A program made the translations under genes and the position numbers. From assembly GCA_035628395.1 (NCBI GenBank), contig DASPJX010000366.1, forward strand, positions 1 to 16,859: 16,859 bases of DNA, given 5' to 3'. The notes under the pieces were generated by a model. The model was given only the letters and a program-made list of their open reading frames with translations. It was not told the DNA's origin and did no database searches. Position 1 is the first letter of the stretch; every line of letters starts with the position of its first letter. Of this stretch, positions 7,475-13,817 are shown piece by piece. This DNA comes from UBA4615 sp035628395 (GTDB lineage: Bacteria; Pseudomonadota; Gammaproteobacteria; Burkholderiales; Burkholderiaceae_E).

Positions 7475-8059
7475 ATGCCCGTCGATCCCAGCCCCGATTC
7501 CCGTCCCGCCGGCCCCCACGGCACCTCGACCGCGTCGGCCTGGGTCGCGCGCTGGCTCGGGGGCGTCGCCCCGGGCGGCAGGGTACTCGACTTCGCCTGC
7601 GGCGCCGGCCGCCACGCGCTCGCGGCGAGCGCGGCCGGGCTGCGGGTCCTGGCCGTCGATCGCGACCGGATCGCGCTCGACGCGTTCGAGGGTACGGACA
7701 TCCACAGGGTCCAGGAAGACCTGGAGCACGGACGGTGGTCGTTCGGAGCCGAACGGTTCGACGCGATCGTCTGCGCGAACTACCTGTTCCGGCCCCGGCT
7801 GGACCTGCTGCTGTCGCTGCTCGCCCCCGGCGGGCTGTGGATCCACGAGACCTTCGCGCTCGGGAACGCGCGCTACGGGCGGCCCTCGAACCCGGCGTTC
7901 CTGCTGCGCCCGGGCGAGCTCGCCCGCGCGGCCGATCGCGCGGGCCTTCACCTGCTCGCCTACGAGGACGGCTGGGTCGGCTCGCCGAAGCCGGCGCGCG
8001 TGCAGCGCGCGGTCGCGGTGCGGCCTCCGTTCGACGCGGAGCGGCTGCCGCTGGGCTGA
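7475..8059 (+). CDS. class I SAM-dependent methyltransferase
   Basis: A 194-residue soluble Rossmann-fold methyltransferase with unknown substrate. Motif I is VLDFACGAGRHALA (37-50), the acidic residue ending beta-2 is in LAVDRD (59-64), motif II/IV is FDAIVCANYLF (95-105), and the post-motif block is LLAPGGLWIHETF (115-127). The small size, close to the bare catalytic core, suggests a small-molecule substrate (TehB-like group) rather than RNA or DNA, but this is inference. The start is uncertain: ATG at 7475, or in-frame GTG at 7460; neither has a Shine-Dalgarno sequence. The first 20 residues are Pro/Ser-rich and not conserved in such folds. It reads toward dapA, which has its own promoter 20 bases after this stop, and it is divergent from the GGDEF/EAL gene. 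Confidence 0.85.
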   Translation: MPVDPSPDSRPAGPHGTSTASAWVARWLGGVAPGGRVLDFACGAGRHALAASAAGLRVLAVDRDRIALDAFEGTDIHRVQEDLEHGRWSFGAERFDAIVCANYLFRPRLDLLLSLLAPGGLWIHETFALGNARYGRPSNPAFLLRPGELARAADRAGLHLLAYEDGWVGSPKPARVQRAVAVRPPFDAERLPLG

Positions 8060-8079
8060 GGTCCGCGCGGGCGCTGCGC

Positions 8080-8085
8080 TAGAAT
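8080..8085 (+). promoter_or_regulatory. -10 box TAGAAT for dapA-bamC
   Basis: TAGAATCCC in the 54-base gap between the methyltransferase stop and dapA. It predicts a start near 8092 and a leader of about 22 bases. No convincing -35 and no Shine-Dalgarno sequence before the ATG at 8114. Confidence 0.55.
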
Positions 8086-8113
8086 CCCGCTTTTCGTTCG
8101 GGCACATTCGACC

Positions 8114-8992
8114 ATGATCAAAGGCAGCATCGTCGCCATCGTCACGCCGATGCACGAGGACGGCAGCCTCGACCTGGACCGCTACCGGGCGCTGATCGAC
8201 TGGCACGTCGAGAGCGGCACGTCGGCGATCGTGGCCGTGGGCACGACCGGCGAGTCGCCGACGGTCGACGTCGAGGAGCACGCGACGCTGATCCGCGTCG
8301 CCGTCGAGCACGCCGCGGGCCGGATCCCGGTGATCGCCGGCACCGGCGGCAACTCCACGCGCGAGGCGATCGACCTGACCCGCCACGCGCACCGCGCGGG
8401 CGCCAGCGCGTCGCTGCAGGTCGTCCCGTACTACAACAAGCCCGGCCAGGAAGGCCTGTACCGGCACTTCCGGGCGGTGGCCGAGGCGGTCGACCTGCCG
8501 GTGGTGCTGTACAACGTGCCCGGCCGGACCGTCGCCGACCTCGCCAACGACACCGTGCTGCGGCTCGCCGAGGTGCCCGGCATCGTCGGGCTGAAGGACG
8601 CGACCGGCGACATGCCGCGCGCGAGCGACCTGCTCGCGCGGCTGCCCGAGTCGTTCGCCGTCTACAGCGGCAACGACGACTCCGCGCTCGCGCTGATGGC
8701 GCTCGGGGGCCACGGCGTGATCTCGGTCACCGCCAACGTCGCGCCGCGCGAGATGGCCCGCCTGTGCGCGGCCGCGCTCGGCGGCGACATCGTCGCCGCG
8801 CGCGCGATCGACCGCCGGCTGCTGCCGCTGCACACCCGGCTGTTCGTCGAGGCCAACCCGATCCCGCTCAAGTGGGCGCTGACGCGGATGGGCCGCATCG
8901 AGGGCGGCATCCGCCTGCCGATGACGCCGCTGGACCCGAGGCACGCCCCGGTCGTCGAGGACGCGCTGCGCCGCTCCGGGGTGCTCGCGTGA
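8114..8992 (+). CDS. dapA: 4-hydroxy-tetrahydrodipicolinate synthase
   Basis: A 292-residue TIM-barrel class I aldolase that condenses pyruvate with aspartate semialdehyde, the first committed step to diaminopimelate and lysine, and so feeds peptidoglycan synthesis. The active site is complete and keeps E. coli numbering: GTTGES with Thr44 and Thr45, VVPYYNKP with Tyr107, LYNVPGRT with Tyr133 and Arg138, and the Schiff-base Lys161 in GLKDATGD. Length equals the E. coli enzyme. The ATG at 8114 starts MIKGSIVAIVTPM, the usual N-terminus. The gene overlaps bamC by GTGA; dapA-bamC (dapA-nlpB) is also an operon in E. coli, which supports both calls. Transcription probably starts from the TAGAAT box upstream. 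Confidence 0.98.
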   Translation: MIKGSIVAIVTPMHEDGSLDLDRYRALIDWHVESGTSAIVAVGTTGESPTVDVEEHATLIRVAVEHAAGRIPVIAGTGGNSTREAIDLTRHAHRAGASASLQVVPYYNKPGQEGLYRHFRAVAEAVDLPVVLYNVPGRTVADLANDTVLRLAEVPGIVGLKDATGDMPRASDLLARLPESFAVYSGNDDSALALMALGGHGVISVTANVAPREMARLCAAALGGDIVAARAIDRRLLPLHTRLFVEANPIPLKWALTRMGRIEGGIRLPMTPLDPRHAPVVEDALRRSGVLA

Positions 8993-10170
8993 GCGCGCGT
9001 CGCGCGTTCCGCGCCGCCGGCCGGGCGGCGTCCGTCGCCGTGCTGCTCGCCGCCTCCGGCTGCTCGGTCACGAACCTGTTCAGCGAGATGACCCGCGTCG
9101 ACTACAAGTCGGCGACGCGCGGGCCGGCGCTCGACGTGCCGCCCGACCTGGTCTCGCCGCGCACCGACGAGCGCGCCGGGAACGCCGGTCCCACGACGTT
9201 CTCGAGCTTCGACCGCGATCGGGCCGTGCCCGAGCGGCGCACCGCGAGCGGGCCCGGCGTGCTGCCGCAGCCGGCGGGCGTGCGGCTCGAGCGGCAGGGG
9301 ACCCAGCGCTGGCTGGTCGTCGACCAGCCGCCCGAGAAGGTGTGGCCGCTGCTGCGCGAGTTCTGGACGCAGGCGGGCTTCGCGCTGCGCACCGAGTCGC
9401 CCGAGACCGGCATCATGGAGACCGACTGGACCGAGAAGCGCTTCGGCGCGCCCGACAGCGGCTACCGCAACCTGCTGTCGCGCGCGCTCGGCAGCCTGTA
9501 CAGCACCGGCGAACGCGACAAGTTCCGCACGCGGATCGAGTCCGACGGCAAGGTCACCGAGGTCTTCGTCAGCCATCGCGGCCTCGTCGAGGAGCTCACC
9601 GGCGTGCAGAAGGACGCCACCGTCTGGACGCAGCGTCCGTCCGACCCGGAGCTCGAGGCCGAGTTCCTGCGGCGGATGATGCTGCGGCTGCAGGGCCAGC
9701 CGCAGCGCGCGAGCGCGGCGCCGGCGGCTGCGGCCGCGTCGGCCCCGGCCGCGCCGGCGTCCGCCGAGCCCGCGCCGCCGCCGCGCGCGACGGTGGTGCA
9801 GGCCGACGGTCGGCCCGCGCTGCAGATGACCGACGGCTTCGACCGGAGCTGGCGCCAGGTGGGTCTCGCGCTCGATCGCGGCGGCTTCACGGTCGAGGAC
9901 CGCGACCGCTCGCGCGGCACCTACTTCGTCCGCTACGTCGACCCCGACCAGGAGACGCGCACGCCCGGCCTGATCGACCGCGTGTTCGGCACCTCGACGT
10001 CGGGCAAGGACCTGAGCGGGCGCCGCTACCGGATCGTGGTGGCCGACGCCGGCGCGGCCGGAGGCACCCGGGTCGGCGTGCTCGGCGAGGACGGCTCGCC
10101 GCCGTCGAGCGACGCCGATCGCCGGATCGCCGGGCGGATCGTCGACCTGCTGCGCGATCAGCTGCGCTGA
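8989..10170 (+). CDS. bamC: outer membrane assembly lipoprotein BamC
   Basis: A 393-residue lipoprotein subunit of the BAM complex that inserts beta-barrel proteins into the outer membrane. The signal peptide (1-24) ends at the lipobox ASGC, so Cys25 is the lipidated residue. An unstructured segment follows (26-95), with LDVPPDL (48-54), a BamC hallmark for BamD contact. Two helix-grip domains come next (about 105-235 and 273-392), joined by an Ala/Pro linker (240-268). It is longer than the ~344-residue E. coli protein, mostly through the linkers. The GTG start at 8989 overlaps the dapA stop (GTGA), giving translational coupling. A later start would lose the signal peptide. The overlap with dapA matches the E. 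coli operon and agrees with the domain evidence. Confidence 0.92.
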   Translation: MSARRAFRAAGRAASVAVLLAASGCSVTNLFSEMTRVDYKSATRGPALDVPPDLVSPRTDERAGNAGPTTFSSFDRDRAVPERRTASGPGVLPQPAGVRLERQGTQRWLVVDQPPEKVWPLLREFWTQAGFALRTESPETGIMETDWTEKRFGAPDSGYRNLLSRALGSLYSTGERDKFRTRIESDGKVTEVFVSHRGLVEELTGVQKDATVWTQRPSDPELEAEFLRRMMLRLQGQPQRASAAPAAAAASAPAAPASAEPAPPPRATVVQADGRPALQMTDGFDRSWRQVGLALDRGGFTVEDRDRSRGTYFVRYVDPDQETRTPGLIDRVFGTSTSGKDLSGRRYRIVVADAGAAGGTRVGVLGEDGSPPSSDADRRIAGRIVDLLRDQLR

Positions 10171-10182
10171 GGCCCCGGGGCC
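10171..10182. repeat. 12-bp perfect palindrome between bamC and the MBL gene
   Basis: GGCCCCGGGGCC fills almost the whole 13-base gap between the bamC stop and the GTG of the next gene. In messenger RNA it could form only a short stem; it might weaken read-through or initiation. It leaves no room for a normal Shine-Dalgarno sequence. Confidence 0.4.
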
Positions 10183-10183
10183 G

Positions 10184-10969
10184 GTGCGGTTCGCGAGCCT
10201 GGGCAGCGGCAGCGAGGGCAACGCGCTGGTCGTCGAGGCGGCCGGCGCGGGTCCCGGCGCCCGGCCGTTCCGCGTGATGATCGACTGCGGCTTCGGTCTG
10301 CGCGAGGCCGAGCGCCGGCTCGCGCGCATCGGCTGCGAGCCGGGCTCGCTCGACGGCATCCTCGTCACCCACGAGCACGGCGATCACGTCGGCGGCGTCT
10401 TCCGCCTCGCCCGCGCGCACCGCATCCCGGTGTACCTGACCTACGGCACGCTGCGCGCGTGCCGCACCGCCGCCGGCCACGCCGACCTGGTGCGGGTGAT
10501 CGACTCGCACCGGCCGTTCGAGCTGCCGGGGCTGCGCGTCGAGCCGTTTCCGGTGCCGCACGACGCGCGCGAGCCGGTGCAGTACGTGCTCGACGACGGC
10601 GTCGCGCGCCTCGGCGTGCTGACCGACATCGGCCATCCGACGGCGCACCTGCCGCAGGCGCTCGCCCGGCTGACGGCGCTCGTGCTCGAGACCAATCACG
10701 ACGCCGGCCTGCTCGCGCACAGCGACTATCCGGCCACGCTCAAGCGCCGGATCTCCGGGCCCTACGGCCATCTGGAGAACGCCGACGCGGCGCGGGTGCT
10801 CGAGGCGCTCGACCGCTCGCGGCTGCGGCGCGTCGTCGCCGCGCACCTCAGCCGCCAGAACAACCGTGCGGACCTCGCGCGGGCGGCGCTCGCGTCGGTG
10901 CTAGGCTGGGACGCGTCGCGGGTCGACGTGGCCGACCAGGACGGCGGGCTCGGCTGGGTCGAGGGCTGA
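10184..10969 (+). CDS. MBL-fold metallo-hydrolase (PhnP/YycJ-like)
   Basis: A 261-residue cytoplasmic metallo-beta-lactamase-fold hydrolase of the COG1235 (PhnP/YycJ/WalJ-like) group, probably a phosphodiesterase or nuclease-like enzyme with unknown substrate. Metal ligands are visible: THEHGDH (His63, His65, Asp67, His68), VPHDA (His126), LTDIG (Asp148), and AAHLSRQNN (His221). It begins with the SLGSGSEGNALVV strand typical of the group, so the GTG at 10184 is the natural start. The later blocks LETNHD (168-173) and SGPYGHLEN (191-199) also fit the group. The gene follows bamC after 13 bases and ends the dapA-bamC run, with a palindrome and terminator behind it. The DNA-substrate idea known for Gram-positive YycJ cannot be extended here without tests. 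Confidence 0.9.
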   Translation: MRFASLGSGSEGNALVVEAAGAGPGARPFRVMIDCGFGLREAERRLARIGCEPGSLDGILVTHEHGDHVGGVFRLARAHRIPVYLTYGTLRACRTAAGHADLVRVIDSHRPFELPGLRVEPFPVPHDAREPVQYVLDDGVARLGVLTDIGHPTAHLPQALARLTALVLETNHDAGLLAHSDYPATLKRRISGPYGHLENADAARVLEALDRSRLRRVVAAHLSRQNNRADLARAALASVLGWDASRVDVADQDGGLGWVEG

Positions 10970-10970
10970 C

Positions 10971-10990
10971 GCGCGGCCGCGCGGCCGCGC
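10971..10990. repeat. 20-bp perfect palindrome made of two abutting 8-bp palindromes
   Basis: GCGCGGCCGC followed by its exact reverse complement, starting one base after the MBL gene stop. It contains GCGGCCGC twice in a row (10973-10980 and 10981-10988). It may support the terminator 15 bases further on, or be a simple GC repeat. Confidence 0.7.
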
Positions 10991-11005
10991 ACGTCCCGAA
11001 ACGAG

Positions 11006-11029
11006 GAAGGCCCGGCGGACCGGGCCTTC
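11006..11029. terminator. bidirectional stem-loop terminator between convergent genes
   Basis: A perfect 10-bp stem, GAAGGCCCGG with loop CGGA and its reverse complement, lies between the convergent MBL and lipoprotein genes. On the plus strand the stem ends in TTC and on the minus strand the same holds, so each side has only a rudimentary T tail, as is common in very GC-rich genomes. It can serve both transcripts. Confidence 0.8.
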
Positions 11030-11057
11030 GCGCACGGACCCGGACGGGTCCGGCGGC

Positions 11058-11471
11058 TCACTTCTTCTCGGCGGGCTCCCGTGCGGCGGCGTCCCGGGCG
11101 GCCTCGACGGCCCGGCCGGCGGCGTCGCGCGCCGCGGTCGCGGCGTCCTTGGCGGCGTCGGCCGCGGTCTGCGCGGCCCCGGCGGCGGCCGAGGCGGCGT
11201 TGCCCGCGACGTCCTTGGCGGTCTCGGCGGCGTTCGAGGCCGCGTTCGACGCCGCGTTGCCGGCGTTCTTCGCCGCCTCGACGGCCTTGTCGGCGGCGTC
11301 CTTGGCGGCGTCGGCCGCGCTCGGGGCGGGCGTGACGGGGGCGGGGGTCGCGACCGGCGGGGCGGGCGCGGCGGCGGGCGGGGCGGGCGGAGCCGCGGGC
11401 GGCTCGTCCTTGCGGCCGCAGGCGGCGAGCGACACCGCGACCAGCGTGGCGGCGAGGAGGGTACGGTTCAT
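11058..11471 (-). CDS. Ala-rich LEA-like lipoprotein
   Basis: A 137-residue predicted lipoprotein with no recognised enzyme domain. The signal peptide (1-17) ends in the lipobox LAAC with Cys18. A Pro/Ala tether (about 24-50) leads to a long amphipathic helical region (51-131) of Ala with evenly spaced Lys/Asp/Glu/Arg, for example DAAKDAADKAVEAAKNA, which recalls LEA-type or apolipoprotein-like repeats. The C-terminus is charged (EPAEKK). The region is internally duplicated, and the copies are nearly identical in DNA (26-bp repeat). The ATG is backed by AGGAA (11478-11482) seven bases upstream, the clearest Shine-Dalgarno of the minus-strand genes here. Asp/Gly after Cys18 is absent (GRKDE), so outer-membrane sorting is plausible. 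A periplasmic spacer or stress-protective role is only a guess. Confidence 0.85.
   Translation of the reverse strand: MNRTLLAATLVAVSLAACGRKDEPPAAPPAPPAAAPAPPVATPAPVTPAPSAADAAKDAADKAVEAAKNAGNAASNAASNAAETAKDVAGNAASAAAGAAQTAADAAKDAATAARDAAGRAVEAARDAAAREPAEKK
11141..11319. repeat. 26-bp direct repeat inside the lipoprotein gene
   Basis: The same 26 bases occur at 11141-11166 and 11294-11319, 153 bases apart and therefore in frame. They encode the recurring block A-x-A-A-D-A-A-K-D-A-A of the helical region and point to past duplication within the gene; recombination would delete 51 codons without a frameshift. Confidence 0.75.
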
Positions 11472-11589
11472 GGCGCGTTCCTGGATCGGATCGTCGGAGG
11501 GAGGAGGTGCGCGGGCCGTGGCCGCCGGAACGGGCCGGACCGCGCGAGCGAGGTGCGCGAGCGACGCGAACGCGCGCGCACGGCCGTCG

Positions 11590-11595
11590 ATTCTA
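11590..11595 (-). promoter_or_regulatory. -10 box TAGAAT for the lipoprotein gene
   Basis: TAGAATC on the minus strand (seen as GATTCTA on the plus strand), preceded by TTGG, with a predicted start near 11583 and a leader of about 110 bases. It matches the boxes before trpS, dapA and the methyltransferase. The rest of the 172-base gap (11472-11643) is GC-rich without other recognisable signals; a GCGCGG/CCGCGC inverted repeat lies at 11624-11636. Confidence 0.5.
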
Positions 11596-11643
11596 CCAAG
11601 CTCGGCCGCGCCGCCCGGGGCCCGCGCGGACCGCGCCGCGCGG

Positions 11644-12123
11644 TCAGAGTCCGAGAGGCGCCGCGGGCAGGCAGGGCTCCGACTCGTCCCAGAGCGCGTC
11701 GTAGCGCACCGCCATCGGCTCGGCCGCGGCGGGGTCGGCGAGCGACAGCCGGCCTCGGAACAGCGTGGCCCGGGCCCGGCGCACCAGGTGCAGGCGATCG
11801 GCGATCAGCACGCCCTCGCCGTTCGCGAGCGCCGGCGGGATCCGGCGGCACTGGATCGCCGCGGCATGCCGGCGGCGCAGCGCGACGAAGCGCGGCGCGC
11901 GGCGCTCGAGCCAGTCGGGATCGGCGACCAGCACGCGGATGCGGGCGTGCGGCGCGGCGGCGACGCGCGCGAGCAGCTCGACGCCCTGCGGCGACTCGAG
12001 CGGCCAGTCGCTGAAGTCGCGGTCGGCGAGCGTCAGCTCGGCGCGGCATCCGGCGAGCGCGGCGAGGATCGCCTCGACGAACTCGCCTCGGCTGCGGAAC
12101 AGCAACGAGCCTCCGGGTCGCAT
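11644..12123 (-). CDS. hypothetical protein, DUF7931-like
   Basis: A 159-residue protein of no known function. It resembles the short DUF7931-type proteins found beside L16-hydroxylase genes in related bacteria; this is from memory of the pattern (an opening SRGEFVEAIL helix, LADRDFSDWPLES at 32-44, RIRVLVADPDWLERRAPRF at 61-79, VLIADRLHLVRR at 105-116, and a final YDALWDESEP at 141-150). The alternating strands and helices recall a phospholipase-D half-domain, but no HKD motif is present, so it is probably not an active PLD. The ATG at 12123 lies 2 bases past the stop of the upstream oxygenase gene; a GTG at 12129 would give a GTGA overlap instead. Either way it is co-translated with the oxygenase and may work with it. 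Confidence 0.75.
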   Translation of the reverse strand: MRPGGSLLFRSRGEFVEAILAALAGCRAELTLADRDFSDWPLESPQGVELLARVAAAPHARIRVLVADPDWLERRAPRFVALRRRHAAAIQCRRIPPALANGEGVLIADRLHLVRRARATLFRGRLSLADPAAAEPMAVRYDALWDESEPCLPAAPLGL

Positions 12124-12125
12124 CC

Positions 12126-13277
12126 TCACGCTCGCGCGGACGGGGCGTCGGCCGCGGGATGCAGCCAGCCCGCCTCGTACCAGCGGTGAAGCATCGCCGC
12201 GAGCGCCGGATCGTCGAAAGCGCGTGCGCACTCGGCGGCCGTCAGGACCCGCCGGTCGGCGAGCCGGCGCAGCCAGCGCCGCGGGCCGGCGGCCGCGAAG
12301 GCCTCGCCGTTGACGAACGCGCGCGCGCCGCGACACGCCATCCGCGAGCGACGGTCCAGACGCAGCCCGTCGCGGCGCGCGACGGCGGCGAAGCGCGCGC
12401 CGGCGAGCGGCCGCTCGGGCGCGTCGAACCACACCGAGGGCTTGGGCTCGGTGAGGAACTCGCCGACGAAGCGCTCGACGTCGGCGGCGGCCGGACGCCA
12501 GTCGCGCGCCCAGCCGGCGAGCCGCTCGGCGAGATCGTCGGGGAGCTCGCCCGGCCGCGCGGACGGCGCGCGGCCGCGGTCGGCGAAGCGCGGGTCGGGG
12601 CCGCCCGGCGCGTCGGCCGCGGCGGCGAGGAACGCCGCCAGGAACTCGCGGCGCGACGGCGCGCGGAAGCCGATCGACAGCGTCACGCACTCGCCGACGG
12701 CAGTGCCCTCGTGGCCCCAGCCGGGCGGCACGTACAGCATGTCGCCGGGCTCGAGCAGCCACTCCTCGGCGGGCTCGAAGCGCGCGAGCAGCTTCAGCGG
12801 CATCCCGGGCACGAGCGTCGCGTCGCCGGGCGGCGCGACGCGCCAGCGCCGCGTGCCGTGCGCCTGCAGCAGGAACACGTCGTACGAGTCGACGTGCGGC
12901 CCGACGCCGCCGCCGTCGGTCGCGAAGCTCGCCATCAGGTCGTCGAGCCGCGCGTCGGGCACGAAGCGGAAGCGCTGCAGCAGCGCGTGTGCGGCATCGT
13001 CGTGCAGGTCGGTGCCCTGCACGAGCAGCGTCCAGCCGGGGCGCCGCCGCGGCGGCAGCCGCTCGAACGGCCCGTGCTCGAGCCGCCAGCGCCCGTCGGC
13101 GCTCGAGACCAGCCGCGACTCGACGTCGTCGCGCGCGGCGAGCTCGAAGAGCCGCGCCGGCGGCAGCGGCGAGACGAAGCCGGGCAGCGCGGCCCGCACG
13201 AGGAGCGGCCGGCGCTGCCAGTGACGCCGCATGAAGTCGTCTACACTGATCTCGCCGATCGAGTCGAGGATGTGCAT
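12126..13277 (-). CDS. roxA: RoxA/YcfD-type ribosomal protein L16 arginine hydroxylase (JmjC cupin)
   Basis: A 383-residue 2-oxoglutarate/Fe(II) oxygenase. Its E. coli relative YcfD/RoxA hydroxylates an arginine of ribosomal protein L16. The JmjC barrel shows the iron triad His128-x-Asp130 (GPHVDSYDVFLLQ) and His189 (PPGWGHEG), with RRWRV (143-147) where YcfD binds 2-oxoglutarate. The C-terminal winged-helix-like part (about 290-383) ends with HRWYEAGWLHP. Length is normal for the family. The ATG at 13277 gives MHILDSIGEISVDDFMRRHW, the usual N-terminus; the longer open frame upstream runs antisense to the FKBP gene and is rejected. It is transcribed with the DUF7931-like gene and is divergent from the FKBP gene, 12 bases away. 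Confidence 0.9.
   Translation of the reverse strand: MHILDSIGEISVDDFMRRHWQRRPLLVRAALPGFVSPLPPARLFELAARDDVESRLVSSADGRWRLEHGPFERLPPRRRPGWTLLVQGTDLHDDAAHALLQRFRFVPDARLDDLMASFATDGGGVGPHVDSYDVFLLQAHGTRRWRVAPPGDATLVPGMPLKLLARFEPAEEWLLEPGDMLYVPPGWGHEGTAVGECVTLSIGFRAPSRREFLAAFLAAAADAPGGPDPRFADRGRAPSARPGELPDDLAERLAGWARDWRPAAADVERFVGEFLTEPKPSVWFDAPERPLAGARFAAVARRDGLRLDRRSRMACRGARAFVNGEAFAAAGPRRWLRRLADRRVLTAAECARAFDDPALAAMLHRWYEAGWLHPAADAPSARA
13242..13247 (+). promoter_or_regulatory. possible -10 box TACACT for the FKBP gene
   Basis: TACACT lies inside the first codons of the divergent roxA gene, with a predicted start near 13254 and a leader of about 36 bases. There is no clear -35. It differs from the TANAATC boxes elsewhere, so it is weaker evidence. 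Confidence 0.35.
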
Positions 13278-13283
13278 GGAGGG
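13278..13283 (+). promoter_or_regulatory. Shine-Dalgarno GGAGGG of the FKBP gene
   Basis: GGAGGG ends six bases before the ATG at 13290 and fixes that start over the ATGs at 13270 and 13276, which are in another frame. It begins one base beyond the roxA start codon on the other strand. Confidence 0.75.
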
Positions 13284-13289
13284 CGCGGG

Positions 13290-13766
13290 ATGCGGATCGA
13301 ACCGAACGTGTGGGTGACGGTGCGCTATCGCCTCCACGACTCGCAGGGCGAGGCGATCGAGGAGGGCGAGCGCGAGTGGACCTACCTGCACGGAGGCTAC
13401 GGCGCGGTCTTCCCGAAGATCGAGGACGCGCTCGCCGGCCGCGAGACCGGCTACGCGACCTCGCTGTACCTCGAGCCCGAGGACACCTTCGGCGACTACG
13501 ACGCGTCGCTGCTGAAGGTCGCGCCGCGCGACCGCTTCCCCGCCGGGCTCGAGCCCGGGATGACCTTCGACGCCGTCCCCGGCGAGCCGGCCGACGGCGA
13601 ACTCTACACCGTCACCGATTTCACCGAGGAGGCGGTCGTGCTCGACGGCAACCATCCGCTCGCCGGCATGGCGCTGCGCTTCGACCTCGAGGTGGAGGAC
13701 GTGCGCGCGGCGACCGAGGACGAGATCGCCGAGGAGGCGCGCCGGCGCGCGGCCGAGGAGGAGTAG
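13290..13766 (+). CDS. slyD: SlyD-like FKBP-type peptidyl-prolyl isomerase
   Basis: A 158-residue cytoplasmic foldase/chaperone that catalyses proline cis-trans isomerisation. The FKBP core is seen in VTVRYRLHDSQGEAIEE (9-25), TYLHGGYGAVFPKIEDALAG (31-50) and NHPLAGMALRFDLEVEDVR (121-139). The insert-in-flap chaperone domain (about 63-115) has the signature EPEDTFGDYD (62-71). The metal-binding His/Cys tail of E. coli SlyD is absent; this protein ends in a short Glu/Arg tail, so nickel delivery to hydrogenase is not indicated. The ATG at 13290 has a strong GGAGGG ribosome site. It is divergent from roxA and convergent with the phosphoesterase gene. The gene symbol is by family; other SlyD paralogues may exist in the genome. 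Confidence 0.9.
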   Translation: MRIEPNVWVTVRYRLHDSQGEAIEEGEREWTYLHGGYGAVFPKIEDALAGRETGYATSLYLEPEDTFGDYDASLLKVAPRDRFPAGLEPGMTFDAVPGEPADGELYTVTDFTEEAVVLDGNHPLAGMALRFDLEVEDVRAATEDEIAEEARRRAAEEE

Positions 13767-13772
13767 CCGGCC

Positions 13773-13808
13773 CGCCCGCGGGCGCCGCCGTCCGGAGCCC
13801 TCGCGAGG
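13773..13808. repeat. two short palindromes between convergent genes
   Basis: The 51-base gap after the FKBP stop holds CGCCCGCGGGCG (13773-13784) and CCTCGCGAGG (13799-13808), both perfect. Neither has a T tract or a good loop. They may act as weak terminators for the converging transcripts. Confidence 0.35.
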
Positions 13809-13817
13809 CCGCGCGCC

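Noticed and set aside
7411..7701. N-terminal extension of the c-di-GMP protein up to 7701
   Set aside because: It would run antisense through the methyltransferase core, is Ala/Ser/Pro-rich without domains, and lies before a natural membrane N-terminus at the GTG 7410.
4612..8082. Very long plus-strand open frame (over 1,100 codons) antisense to the c-di-GMP gene
   Set aside because: It is rich in Arg, Ala, Gln, Val and Leu without any domain, mirrors the conserved minus-strand gene, and is what GC-rich third positions produce on the opposite strand.
8662..10368. Long minus-strand open frame across dapA and bamC
   Set aside because: Shadow of two well-supported plus-strand genes; no recognisable domain in the translation.
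11058..11471. Lipoprotein gene as a non-coding GC repeat
   Set aside because: It has a textbook lipobox signal peptide, a well-spaced Shine-Dalgarno, a -10 box upstream and a terminator downstream.
11624..11636. GCGCGG-A-CCGCGC inverted repeat as a terminator for the DUF7931-like gene
   Set aside because: The one-base loop would force opening of the stem and no T tract follows; such GC repeats are expected by chance here.
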